Both the position numbers and the translations under genes were made by a program. From NCBI RefSeq assembly GCF_022865125.1, contig NZ_CP094828.1, positions 930,001 to 994,000 on the forward strand: DNA of 64,000 nucleotides, given 5' to 3'. The stretch is from Acuticoccus sp. I52.16.1 (lineage in GTDB: Bacteria; Pseudomonadota; Alphaproteobacteria; Rhizobiales; Amorphaceae). The notes under the pieces were generated by a model, which searched no databases, had not been told where the DNA came from, and was given only the letters and a program-made list of their open reading frames with translations. Below, one piece after another: positions 1 through 8,106 of the stretch (position 1 is its first letter; the number at the start of each line of letters is the position of its first letter).

Positions 1-126
1 TCGGGCACGCGAGGGTCCATCGTGGCGCCTGCGCGGTCGCGCACGAGCCGACGCGTCGTGCGGCAGGGCATTCCGCCCCACGGCACGACGGGCCGACGCC
101 GCGGGATCACGCCCCGCCGGGTCGGC

Positions 127-477
127 TCATGTGCGGCAGGATCGCGGTGGGGGCGGGTCGGTGAGTGCCGTATGGACGGTGCAGCCGGTCTGCTCCACCG
201 CGACCGCCGGGGCGCCGAGACGCGGCTGCAGGGCCGGGACGCTGGCGGGCAGGATCGCCGACAGCGCGGAGGCGCAGTAGGCGACGGCCGCCAGACATTC
301 GAGCTTGGCGCGCGTGGGGGGCGGGGTACATTCGCCGTCCGCACAGTCGACCGCGGCGGCCGCGACGGCGCGCTGGACCTTGGCGATCTTGCCGGAGATG
401 GTGGACGCCGACAGCGGCGCCGCCGCGATGAGCGCCGCCAGCAACACGAACTTCACAAACCACGACACCAACTGCAT
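127..477 (-). CDS. small putative secreted protein, unknown function
   Basis: Encodes about 116 residues. The chosen ATG at 477 gives a hydrophobic N-terminus (FVKFVLLAALIAAAPLSAS) that looks like a Sec signal peptide ending near residue 25; the same frame stays open to 579 but that extension is not hydrophobic. The mature part is Ala- and Cys-containing with no motif I recognise, and the C-terminal end is Pro-rich low complexity. It lies downstream of the sugar operon on the same strand after a gap of about 125 bp and need not belong to it. Coding status is moderately supported only. Confidence 0.4.
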   Translation of the reverse strand: MQLVSWFVKFVLLAALIAAAPLSASTISGKIAKVQRAVAAAAVDCADGECTPPPTRAKLECLAAVAYCASALSAILPASVPALQPRLGAPAVAVEQTGCTVHTALTDPPPPRSCRT

Positions 478-601
478 GACGCTCGAATATGCGTCAGGCA
501 TGAATCGTGTCAACGCGTTGACGGCGATGTGATCGGCCGCAGTCGCATCGTCCGCGCCGCGCCATGGCACGTACGCCACACCGCCGGCCGGCCGCGCCGC
601 C

Positions 602-1300
602 TCACGCGGCCAGGTAGCCGCCGTCCACCGGCAGGATCGCGCCGTGCACGTAGGACGCCTCGGCCGAGAGGAGGAAGGCGACCACCTTGGCGATCTCCTC
701 CGTCGCCGCCCAGCGCCCCAGCGGGATGCGCGCGTCGATCCGCGCGCGCCGCTCCGGGTCGTTGCGCGCGCCGGCGGAGATGCGCGTCTCCACCCACCCC
801 GGCGCCACCGCGTTGACGCGGATGCCGCGCGGCCCCCAGGCGACTGCCTGCGCCCGCGTCAATGCCGCCACCGCGCCCTTGCTGGCCCCGTAAGCCGGCG
901 CCGCGCTGGAGCCGAAGAAGGTCCACATGGAGGCGATGTTGACCACCGAGCCGCCGCCCCGTTCCAACGCGTCCGCCGCCGCGTTGGCCGAGGCGAGCAC
1001 CGCCGTCACGTTCACGCCCATCACCTTGTCGAAGGTCTCGGGGTTCCATTCCTCGGCGTACCGGATGACGCCGGCGCAGGTGACGAGCCCGCCCAGCGTG
1101 TCGAGCGGGGCGAAGACGGCGCCGAGCGCGGCGGCGTCGGTGACGTCGCATTCCACGAAGGTCGCCGCGTCCGGGAAGGTGTCTTCCCGCTCCAGGCCGG
1201 CGGCGATCACCTGCCAGCCGCGCGCGGCGAGGAGCGTCGTCGTCGCGAGGCCGATCCCCGTGCCGCCGCCGGTGACGACGACGTGCCGCGCCTCGCTCAT
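602..1300 (-). CDS. SDR-family NAD(P)-dependent oxidoreductase
   Basis: A 232-residue classical short-chain dehydrogenase, last gene of the operon starting near 9562. The cofactor loop TGGGTGIG is at residues 10-17, the NAG-equivalent is CAG near 75-77, and the catalytic set is S124, Y137, K141 (YGASK). The C-terminal PVDGGYLAA is typical of the 3-oxoacyl-reductase/sugar-alcohol dehydrogenase type. Its ATG overlaps the TGA of the GldA-like gene (ATGA), indicating translational coupling. In this context it probably interconverts a hydroxyl and keto group of the transported polyol or sugar; the substrate cannot be read from sequence. Confidence 0.9.
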   Translation of the reverse strand: MSEARHVVVTGGGTGIGLATTTLLAARGWQVIAAGLEREDTFPDAATFVECDVTDAAALGAVFAPLDTLGGLVTCAGVIRYAEEWNPETFDKVMGVNVTAVLASANAAADALERGGGSVVNIASMWTFFGSSAAPAYGASKGAVAALTRAQAVAWGPRGIRVNAVAPGWVETRISAGARNDPERRARIDARIPLGRWAATEEIAKVVAFLLSAEASYVHGAILPVDGGYLAA

Positions 1301-2349
1301 GGCGCCACCTCGTCGACCAGGCGCATCGCGGCGACGAGGTCGGACGCGGTCAGCGGGCGCAGGTAGTGCGTGGCGTAGGGCGCGGTGAGCGAGGGCACGG
1401 CCATCTTCAGGAGGTCCGCCTCGTCGGTGATGCCGAAGGCGGCGAACGAGGTCGGCAGGCCGAGGCGCTGGAAGTAGGCGGCGAGGTCGGCCACCTCCTG
1501 GCGGGTGCCCTGCCCGGCCGCCAGCTGCGTCAGCGTGCCCAGCGCCACCATCTCGCCGTGCAGCAGCTCGGCGAGCTGCGGCATGACGGAGAAGCCGCGC
1601 GTCATGGAATGGGCGATCGACAGGCCGCCGCTCTCGAAGGCGAGGCCGCTGAGGAGGATCGACGCTTCGACGACGCGCTCGAACGCGTCGTCCGGCTCCG
1701 TCGCCGCCATCGCCGCCTCGCCGTCGTCGAGGAGGATGCGGTGCGCGCGCTCGACGATCGCCTTGGTGAGCTCCGTCGGCACGCCGCCGAAGAAGTTGCG
1801 CCCGCCGCCCGCCAGCGTGCCGGCCAGCTCGTAGGGCTTGGACATCGCGTCGCCGATCCCGGCCGCCAGGAAGCGCCGCGGCGCCCCGGCGATCACGGCG
1901 GTGTCGACCAGCACCAGCGCCGGGTTCACCCGCATGCGCAGGACGTGCGAGATCTCGTGGTTCGGCGTGTAGACCACCGCGATGTGGCTTGTCGGGCTGT
2001 CGTTCGAGGCGATCGTCGGCACGATCCCCACCGCCGCGCCGACCGCGTGCGCGGCGCCCTTGGCGGTGTCGATCGCCTTGCCGCCGCCGACGCCGAGGAC
2101 GAAGCGCGCGTCCCCCAGCTCTGCGGCGCGGGCGGCGATCTCCTCGTCGGTGCACTCGCCGCCGAACATCACCATGCGGATGCCGGGGACCTGTGCCTCG
2201 ATCTCGGCGCCCACGAGGTCGCGTGCCACGGGGTCGATCACCGCGGCGACCGGGCCGCCGCCGGCGATCGCCACCTCCTCGGCCAGGCGGCCGATCACGC
2301 CCGGTCCCTGCACGTAGCGCTGCGGCGCGCCCAGAATGCGCATCGTCAT
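1297..2349 (-). CDS. GldA-like metal-dependent alcohol dehydrogenase
   Basis: A protein of 350 residues from the glycerol-dehydrogenase branch of the iron-containing alcohol dehydrogenases. The NAD-binding GGGK is at residues 88-91. Likely metal ligands are D167 (in GIGDAMSK) and the two histidines in AHSMTRGF and LHGEMVALG, matching the Asp-His-His set of GldA. The start is at 2349 (M-T-M) or the ATG at 2343. It is flanked by an ABC permease gene 5 bp upstream and an SDR gene overlapping its stop. By family it would oxidise a polyol such as glycerol or a related diol; glycerol-1-phosphate dehydrogenase activity is a less likely alternative. Substrate is inference. Confidence 0.85.
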   Translation of the reverse strand: MTMRILGAPQRYVQGPGVIGRLAEEVAIAGGGPVAAVIDPVARDLVGAEIEAQVPGIRMVMFGGECTDEEIAARAAELGDARFVLGVGGGKAIDTAKGAAHAVGAAVGIVPTIASNDSPTSHIAVVYTPNHEISHVLRMRVNPALVLVDTAVIAGAPRRFLAAGIGDAMSKPYELAGTLAGGGRNFFGGVPTELTKAIVERAHRILLDDGEAAMAATEPDDAFERVVEASILLSGLAFESGGLSIAHSMTRGFSVMPQLAELLHGEMVALGTLTQLAAGQGTRQEVADLAAYFQRLGLPTSFAAFGITDEADLLKMAVPSLTAPYATHYLRPLTASDLVAAMRLVDEVAP

Positions 2350-2354
2350 TCGTC

Positions 2355-3185
2355 CTATCCCTTCACCGCGCCGGCCGTCAGGCCCTGCACGAAATAGCGC
2401 GACAGCATCACGAACGCCGCGAACAACGGCAACGCGATCAATGTCGAACCGGCCATCACGTCGCCCCATCTGAGGTCGAACGCGCCCACCATGGAGGCGA
2501 GACCGAGCGGCACCGTCTTGTTGGCGTCCGAGCCGATCATCACCAGGGCGAAGGTGTAGTCGGTCCACGACAGCAGGAAGGCGAAGATCGCCACCGTCAC
2601 CAGCCCCGGCACCGACAGCGGCAGCACCACCCGCAGGAAAGCGCCGAGCCGGGTGCAACCGTCGACCATCGCCGCCTCTTCCAGCTCGAACGGCATCGTC
2701 TTGAAGAAGCCCCACAGGAACCACACGCCGAGCGGCATGGTGATCGTCAGGTGCGAGATGACGAGCGAGAGCAGCGTGTCGTTGAGGCCGATGCGCGTGA
2801 ACATCGCATAGAGCGGGATCGCGAGCAGCAGCGGCGGGAACATGTAGGCGTAGAGCATGCCGCCGATGATCATCTGCTTGCCGCGGATGCGCTGGCGGGT
2901 GACGCCGTAGGCGATCATGACCGACAGCACCATCGTCAGCGCCACCGTCGCCAGCGCCACGATGAGGCTGTTGAGGAACTGGCGCGGATAGTCGGTCTGC
3001 GCGAGCAGGCTGTAATAGTAGTCGAACGTGATCTTCGTCGGGATCAGCGTCGGGTTCATCAGCATTTCCTGCGTCGGCCGCAGGGAGGATGCAATCATCC
3101 AGTAGATCGGAAACGCGCTGTAGACGGCGAGGACGACAGCGGCGATGTAGACGCCCGCCCGGCCGGCGATCTTGGTGCCGCTCAT
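2355..3185 (-). CDS. ABC sugar transporter permease, MalG type
   Basis: A 276-residue inner-membrane protein with about six transmembrane helices. The cytoplasmic EAA loop that docks the ATPase is visible as EEAAMVDGCTRLGAFLRVVL, about residues 185-205. It is the second permease of a carbohydrate-uptake (CUT1-like) importer; ATG at 3185 overlaps the stop of the first permease (ATGA), as expected for stoichiometric translation. The C-terminal end RYFVQGLTAGAVKG is typical of MalG/UgpE-like permeases. Cargo is presumably the substrate of the adjacent kinase and dehydrogenases. Confidence 0.93.
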   Translation of the reverse strand: MSGTKIAGRAGVYIAAVVLAVYSAFPIYWMIASSLRPTQEMLMNPTLIPTKITFDYYYSLLAQTDYPRQFLNSLIVALATVALTMVLSVMIAYGVTRQRIRGKQMIIGGMLYAYMFPPLLLAIPLYAMFTRIGLNDTLLSLVISHLTITMPLGVWFLWGFFKTMPFELEEAAMVDGCTRLGAFLRVVLPLSVPGLVTVAIFAFLLSWTDYTFALVMIGSDANKTVPLGLASMVGAFDLRWGDVMAGSTLIALPLFAAFVMLSRYFVQGLTAGAVKG

Positions 3186-4042
3186 TTGGCCTTCTCCATC
3201 GGGAAGAGCAGGAAGTAGAGCGTCACCGCCACCATCAGCACGAGGAAGGAGAGCGTCGCCACCGCCGCGCCGCTGCCGATGTCGTAGAGCGCGAACGCCT
3301 TGCGGTAGGACAGGATCGGCAGGTGCTCGGTCGCGCCCAGCGGACCGCCCTGCGTGGTGAGCCAGATCACGTCGAACTTGTTGAACATCCACACGCTGCG
3401 CAGGAGGATGATGACGGTCAGGATCGGCCGCAGCGACGGCAGCGTGACGTGGAAGAACCGCCGGACCGGCCCCGCCCCGTCGACGCGGGCCGCCTCGTAG
3501 AGCTGCTGCGGCACGGTCTGCAGGCCGGCGAGGAAGGTCGTCGTCACGAACGGCGTCCACAGCCAGACCGAGATCATGATGACCGAGATCATCGAGGCGG
3601 TCTCGGTCTCGAACCAGTAGATCGGCGGCAGGCCGAGGTCGGCCATGGTGATGGTGACGATGCCGAGCGAGCCGTCGACCATCCACTTGAACGTCAGCAC
3701 CGCGATGACGGTGGGCAGAAGGTACGGCAGGAAGGCCAGCCCGCGCAGCAGCGTGCGGCCGAAGAAGCGCTGATTGAGCAGCAGCGCGAAGCCGATCCCC
3801 AGCACCACCTGCAGGAAGATGGCGAGCCCGGCGTAGACGAAGCCGTTCCGCAGCGCGTTCCAGAACTCGGCGCTGACGAGCAGCTCGCCATACTTGGCAA
3901 AGCCCACCCACACGGGTTCCGACGTTAGCGAGGGCGCATCGTAGAAGCTCAGCGAGACGGCGTAGATCGCGGGGCCGACGATCAGCACCAGCGTCGCGAT
4001 GACGCCGACGGCGAGAAAGCCAGGCAACATCCACCGGGTCAT
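3182..4042 (-). CDS. ABC sugar transporter permease, MalF type
   Basis: A 286-residue permease with six predicted membrane spans and an EAA loop reading YEAARVDGAGPVRRFFHVTL near residues 185-205. The ATG at 4042 is preceded by AAAGG at a normal distance, so the longer open frame reaching 4405 is not used. It forms a heterodimeric channel with the following permease, fed by the binding protein encoded immediately upstream (116-bp gap). Subfamily: UgpA/MalF-like. Confidence 0.92.
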   Translation of the reverse strand: MTRWMLPGFLAVGVIATLVLIVGPAIYAVSLSFYDAPSLTSEPVWVGFAKYGELLVSAEFWNALRNGFVYAGLAIFLQVVLGIGFALLLNQRFFGRTLLRGLAFLPYLLPTVIAVLTFKWMVDGSLGIVTITMADLGLPPIYWFETETASMISVIMISVWLWTPFVTTTFLAGLQTVPQQLYEAARVDGAGPVRRFFHVTLPSLRPILTVIILLRSVWMFNKFDVIWLTTQGGPLGATEHLPILSYRKAFALYDIGSGAAVATLSFLVLMVAVTLYFLLFPMEKAK

Positions 4043-4158
4043 GCACAACCTTTCGTGGCGGGACGGGACGCAGCGCGCGCCGGCTCGGCCGGGGCGCGCA
4101 CGCTCGAAGGGGCCGGGGCGGCCCGCCGCGGGAGGAGACGGGCGGCGGGCCGGATGCG

Positions 4159-5484
4159 TCAGTCGATGAGCTGGCGCATCGTCTGCGCGGCGAGGTCCAC
4201 CGCTTCGCCCGAGTCCATGCCGCGCAGGATCTTGTTCTGCAACATCTCCGGCAGGGTGAACGCCTCGAAGACGGTTCCCGGCCGCACGTCCGGCTCCGGC
4301 CCCTGCGTGTCGATCGAGGTGAGCACGACCGACGGGTCGGTGATGAGGCCGCGTGTGACCTCGATCGCCTCGCCGTACTTCTGCACCAGCGGGTTCGCCT
4401 GCCACTCCTCGTTCTCATAGATGTCGAGACGGGCGGGCTGGAAGTGGACCGGCGCGGTGTGCAGGAACTCGACCATGCGCTCGGTCGTCAGCCAGCGCAT
4501 GAACTCCATGGCGGGGCCGGTATTGTCGGTCTTGAGCACCACCCAGCCGTCGTAGCCGTGGCTGACGGCCTTCTGCTCGCCGGCCGAATCCATGTACGGC
4601 ATCACGCCGAAGTTGGCGGCCATCTCCGGGTTCTCGCGCTCGGCGACCTCGTAGACGCGGCCCGCGTAGGAGCCGTGCGCGACCGCACCGGCGACGAGGT
4701 TGGTCAGCATCTCGCCATAGCTCGCCTGGAGCGCACCGGGGGGCATCATCGGGTAGAGCTTGGCCATGAAGTCCAGGTAGGCGGCGGCCTTCGGCTTCAT
4801 TTCCTCGTTGTCGAGGAGGACGTTCCACTGATCGTCGAAGAGCTTCACGCCCTCGGCCCACATGAAGCCGAACGACATCCAGTTGGTGGCGCTGTTGGAG
4901 CCGATCGGGAACAGACATCCCTTGCGGCGCCCTTCCATCAACGCCTCGCAGTTGCCGGCGAACGCGTCCCAGGTGTTCGGGATCTCGAGGCCATGCTCCT
5001 CGTAGAGGTCCTTGCGGTAGTAGACGAGGGCGAGGTTGTAGTCGAACGGGTACCAGTAGACCTTGTCGTCGATGGGGAAGAGGATGTTGTTGCCCCACTC
5101 GTACTCGTCGGTCAGCTCGTTCAGCGGGACGATCTGGTCCTGCTCGGCCAGCAAGAGCACGTGGCCGATGAAGCCGACGTTGGCGACGTCATAGGGCTGG
5201 CCGGCGCGGATGGCGTTGGTGATCTTGGTGAAGGTCTCGGCGAGGGGGACCGAATCGACGATCACCTCGGTCCCGGTCTTCTCCTGGTACTCCTGCGCGG
5301 CCTTGGCGAAGAAGGCCAGGCTGTCCTTGCCGGTCTCGCAATTGAGGAAGCGGATCGGCCGGTTCTGCGCCCGCAGCGCCGGTGCCCCCAGGCCCGACAG
5401 CGCCAGGCCCGCACCCAGCGCACTCGCGCCCAGCAGCGTCTGGCGGCGGGTGATCACTCCGTTGTTCGACGTCCATTTCGTCAT
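4159..5484 (-). CDS. extracellular solute-binding protein of ABC sugar importer
   Basis: A 441-residue periplasmic binding protein of the bacterial family 1 type. The N-terminus has a Tat-like signal (TRRQTLLGASALGAGLALSG) with cleavage probably after ALRA near residue 39. The mature domain begins with IRFLNCETGKDSL and has the alternating lobes of this family. It collects the substrate for the two downstream permeases and the upstream ATPase. The Tat signal suggests export in folded form. It resembles binding proteins for sugars, polyols or glycerophosphodiesters, but the ligand cannot be assigned. Confidence 0.92.
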   Translation of the reverse strand: MTKWTSNNGVITRRQTLLGASALGAGLALSGLGAPALRAQNRPIRFLNCETGKDSLAFFAKAAQEYQEKTGTEVIVDSVPLAETFTKITNAIRAGQPYDVANVGFIGHVLLLAEQDQIVPLNELTDEYEWGNNILFPIDDKVYWYPFDYNLALVYYRKDLYEEHGLEIPNTWDAFAGNCEALMEGRRKGCLFPIGSNSATNWMSFGFMWAEGVKLFDDQWNVLLDNEEMKPKAAAYLDFMAKLYPMMPPGALQASYGEMLTNLVAGAVAHGSYAGRVYEVAERENPEMAANFGVMPYMDSAGEQKAVSHGYDGWVVLKTDNTGPAMEFMRWLTTERMVEFLHTAPVHFQPARLDIYENEEWQANPLVQKYGEAIEVTRGLITDPSVVLTSIDTQGPEPDVRPGTVFEAFTLPEMLQNKILRGMDSGEAVDLAAQTMRQLID

Positions 5485-5548
5485 GTTTTGTCCTCCCGTT
5501 CGTTCCGCGTGGTCCGCGGTCTTCGTTGTTCGTTCAGGCGGCGTGTCG

Positions 5549-6610
5549 TCAGTCGGTCGGCGCCGTGCCGAGCCTTTCGCCGCTGCTTTGGTCGAAGAGG
5601 TGGATCGCGGCGGGCTTCGCCGAGACCAGGATCGTGTCGCCGAGGGCGATATCGTCGCGGCGTTCGGTCATCGAGCGCACGCGGTGGCCGCCGAGTTCGC
5701 CGATGAAGAGCGTCTGCGAGCCGAGTTGCTCGATGCCGCGCACCTCGAGCGGGGCGCCCTCCTCGCCCGGCGTCAGCGCCTCCGGGCGAACGCCGGCGGT
5801 GACCGGGCCGCCGGCCGCCCCCGCGGGCGCGGCCAATGTCACGCCGTCCCCCAGCACGAGGCGCCCGTCCACGATCTCGGCCGGGACGAGGTTCATCTCC
5901 GGCGAGCCGATGAAGCCGGCGACGAAGGCGTTGGCCGGCCGGTCGTAGACGGCGAGCGGCGAACCGATCTGCTGCACGTGACCGTCGCGCATGATGACGA
6001 TGCGGTCGGCCAGCGTCATCGCCTCGGTCTGGTCGTGGGTGACGTAGAGCATCGCCTTGCCGATCCGCCGTTGCAGCAGCGCGATCTCCTCGCGCATGCG
6101 GGCTCTCAGCTTGGCATCGAGGTTGGAGAGCGGCTCGTCGAGGAGGAAGATCGCCGGATCGCGCACCAGCGCACGGCCGAGGGCGACGCGCTGCATCTGC
6201 CCGCCGGAGAGCTGGCCGGGCTTTCGCTCCAGAAGGTGCGTGATGTCCAGCATCTCGGCCGCGGCGTCGACCCGCCGCGCGATCTCGTCCTTCGCCATGC
6301 CGCGCATCTTGAGGCCGAAGGCGAGGTTGTTGCGGATCGTCTTGTGCGGATAGAGCGCGTAGTTCTGGAACACCATCGCGATGTCCCGGTCCTTCGGCTC
6401 CAGCCGGGTGACGTCCCGCCCCTCGATGAAGAGCTGGCCGGCGGTGATGGTCTCCAGCCCCGCCACCATTCTGAGCGTCGTCGACTTGCCGCAGCCGGAG
6501 GGCCCGAGGAGCACGATCAGCTCCCCCTTGGCGATCTCGAGATCGACCCCCTCCACTGCGACGACACGGCCGTAGGCTTTGCGCAGGCTCTTGAGAACGA
6601 CGTCGGCCAT
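5549..6610 (-). CDS. ABC transporter ATPase, UgpC/MalK type
   Basis: A 353-residue ATPase. Walker A GPSGCGKST is at residues 36-44, the signature LSGGQ at 134-138, Walker B FLLDEP at 155-160, and the switch His in YVTHDQTE. The C-terminal third (from about 240) is the regulatory TOBE region of the MalK/UgpC subfamily. It energises the importer encoded downstream. The start ATG shares one base with the stop of the kinase gene (TGATG). A single ATPase serves both permeases. Confidence 0.95.
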   Translation of the reverse strand: MADVVLKSLRKAYGRVVAVEGVDLEIAKGELIVLLGPSGCGKSTTLRMVAGLETITAGQLFIEGRDVTRLEPKDRDIAMVFQNYALYPHKTIRNNLAFGLKMRGMAKDEIARRVDAAAEMLDITHLLERKPGQLSGGQMQRVALGRALVRDPAIFLLDEPLSNLDAKLRARMREEIALLQRRIGKAMLYVTHDQTEAMTLADRIVIMRDGHVQQIGSPLAVYDRPANAFVAGFIGSPEMNLVPAEIVDGRLVLGDGVTLAAPAGAAGGPVTAGVRPEALTPGEEGAPLEVRGIEQLGSQTLFIGELGGHRVRSMTERRDDIALGDTILVSAKPAAIHLFDQSSGERLGTAPTD

Positions 6611-8106
6611 CAGCGAGCCCCCCGCGCGGCGGCGACGAGGCCGTGGTTGACCGGGGTCAGCGCCTGTGCCGCCTCGCGGAACAGCGCGAAGCCGGCATCG
6701 TAGACGGCGGCGTCGGCGGCGTTCGGCTGCAACGTCTCGTCGACGCGGATCGCCTTGGCGGCGTCGTCCGTATCCGCGAAGACGCCGGCGCCGATCCCCG
6801 CGATCAGCGCCGCCCCGAACGAGGCGTCCCCCTCAGCCGGCACCTCGATGGTGAGGCCGGTGACGTCGGCGATGATCTGCCGCCACAGCGCCGAGCGGGT
6901 CCCCCCGCCGACGAGCCGCGCCGTGGTGAAGCCGATGCCGCGCCCCCGCAGCACCTCGAGGCAGTCGCGCAGCGAATAGGCGACGCCCTCGTAGAGCGCA
7001 CGGCAGATGTGGCTCGCCTTGTGCGCGAATCCGAGGCCGACGAACGACGCGCGCAGGTCCGGATCCCAATAGGGGCTGCGCTCGCCGGAAAGGTAGGGAT
7101 GGAAGAGCAGCCCGTCCGAGCCCGCGGGCGCGGCCTGCGCCTTCCTGTCCATGCCGTCGAAGCCGATGTCCTCGAACAGGGCGTCGCGCAGCCAGCGGTG
7201 CGCCGAGGCGCAGGAGTTGGTCGCAGTGATCGCGTAGGCGTGGCCGGGTACGAGGTGCGGATAGTGGATGACGTCGTCGGAGAAGGCCGGCGTCGTCGTC
7301 AGGGTCGACACGGTGGCCGCGGTGGCGAGCTTCAGCGCGCCGATGCCGGGCCGCGTCATCCCCGCCGAATAGGTCTCGGCGTTGGTGTCGGACGTGCCGC
7401 AGATGACCGTGGTTCCGGCCCTGAGCCCCGTCTGCGCGGCGGCCGCGGCGGTGACGGTGCCGGTGACATCGGTCGAGCCGACGATGGCGGGGAGCACCGC
7501 CGGGTCGATGCCGGCGAGCGCGCACAGCCGGGGCGACCAGCCGCCGGACGTCGCGTCGGCCAGCATGATACCCCAGGCGTCGGTGATATCGGTCGCGGTG
7601 CTGCCGTCGAGCTTGCGGCGCAGCCAGTCCTTGGCCGGCAGCAGGCGGGCGATCCGTTCATGCACACGCGGTTCCTCGTCGGCCAGCCACATGAGCTGGG
7701 GCAAGGTCCACGTGGCGCTGATGCGGTTGCCGGACAGGGCGAGGATCTCCGCCCCCGCCGCCTCGCGGCCGCGCGTGACCTGGGCGCCGGAACGCGCGTC
7801 GTTCCACATGATCGCCGGACGCAGCACGGCCCCGGACGCATCCTCCAGCACGGAGGTGTGCGCGCCCGCGGTGAGCGACAGGGCGACGACGCGGTCGGGG
7901 TCGACGCCCTCCGCCCACAGCGCCGCGAGCGTGGTGACGAGCGCCGCCCACCAGCCGGCGGGATCCTGTTCGCTGTGACCGGGCCTGGGCGTCAGCGTCT
8001 CTACCGGGGCGGAGGCGTTGGCCACCACCTCGCCGCGGGCGGTAATCACCGTCGACTTGAGCGACCCGGCCCCGAGATCGATGCCGAGGAGCAGCGCGTC
8101 AGACAT
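6610..8106 (-). CDS. FGGY-family carbohydrate kinase
   Basis: About 498 residues with the FGGY fold: the N-terminal phosphate motif GIDLGAGSLKST, a central segment CGTSDTNAETYSAG, and the C-terminal FGGY signature region around GERSPYWDPDLRASFVGL and RLVGGGTRSALWRQIIADVTG. Overall it is closest in pattern to xylulokinases, but this family also phosphorylates glycerol, erythritol, ribulose and others. ATG at 8106 is used here; a GTG at 8112 is also possible. It sits between the FAD oxidase and the ABC ATPase gene, with an 8-bp overlap with the oxidase. It should trap the imported sugar or polyol, or a product of the dehydrogenases, as a phosphate ester. Confidence 0.9.
   Translation of the reverse strand: MSDALLLGIDLGAGSLKSTVITARGEVVANASAPVETLTPRPGHSEQDPAGWWAALVTTLAALWAEGVDPDRVVALSLTAGAHTSVLEDASGAVLRPAIMWNDARSGAQVTRGREAAGAEILALSGNRISATWTLPQLMWLADEEPRVHERIARLLPAKDWLRRKLDGSTATDITDAWGIMLADATSGGWSPRLCALAGIDPAVLPAIVGSTDVTGTVTAAAAAQTGLRAGTTVICGTSDTNAETYSAGMTRPGIGALKLATAATVSTLTTTPAFSDDVIHYPHLVPGHAYAITATNSCASAHRWLRDALFEDIGFDGMDRKAQAAPAGSDGLLFHPYLSGERSPYWDPDLRASFVGLGFAHKASHICRALYEGVAYSLRDCLEVLRGRGIGFTTARLVGGGTRSALWRQIIADVTGLTIEVPAEGDASFGAALIAGIGAGVFADTDDAAKAIRVDETLQPNAADAAVYDAGFALFREAAQALTPVNHGLVAAARGAR

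Noticed and set aside
1-126. Possible minus-strand gene start at 20 running off the left edge
   Set aside because: Only six codons are visible and the upstream ribosome-binding site is weak.
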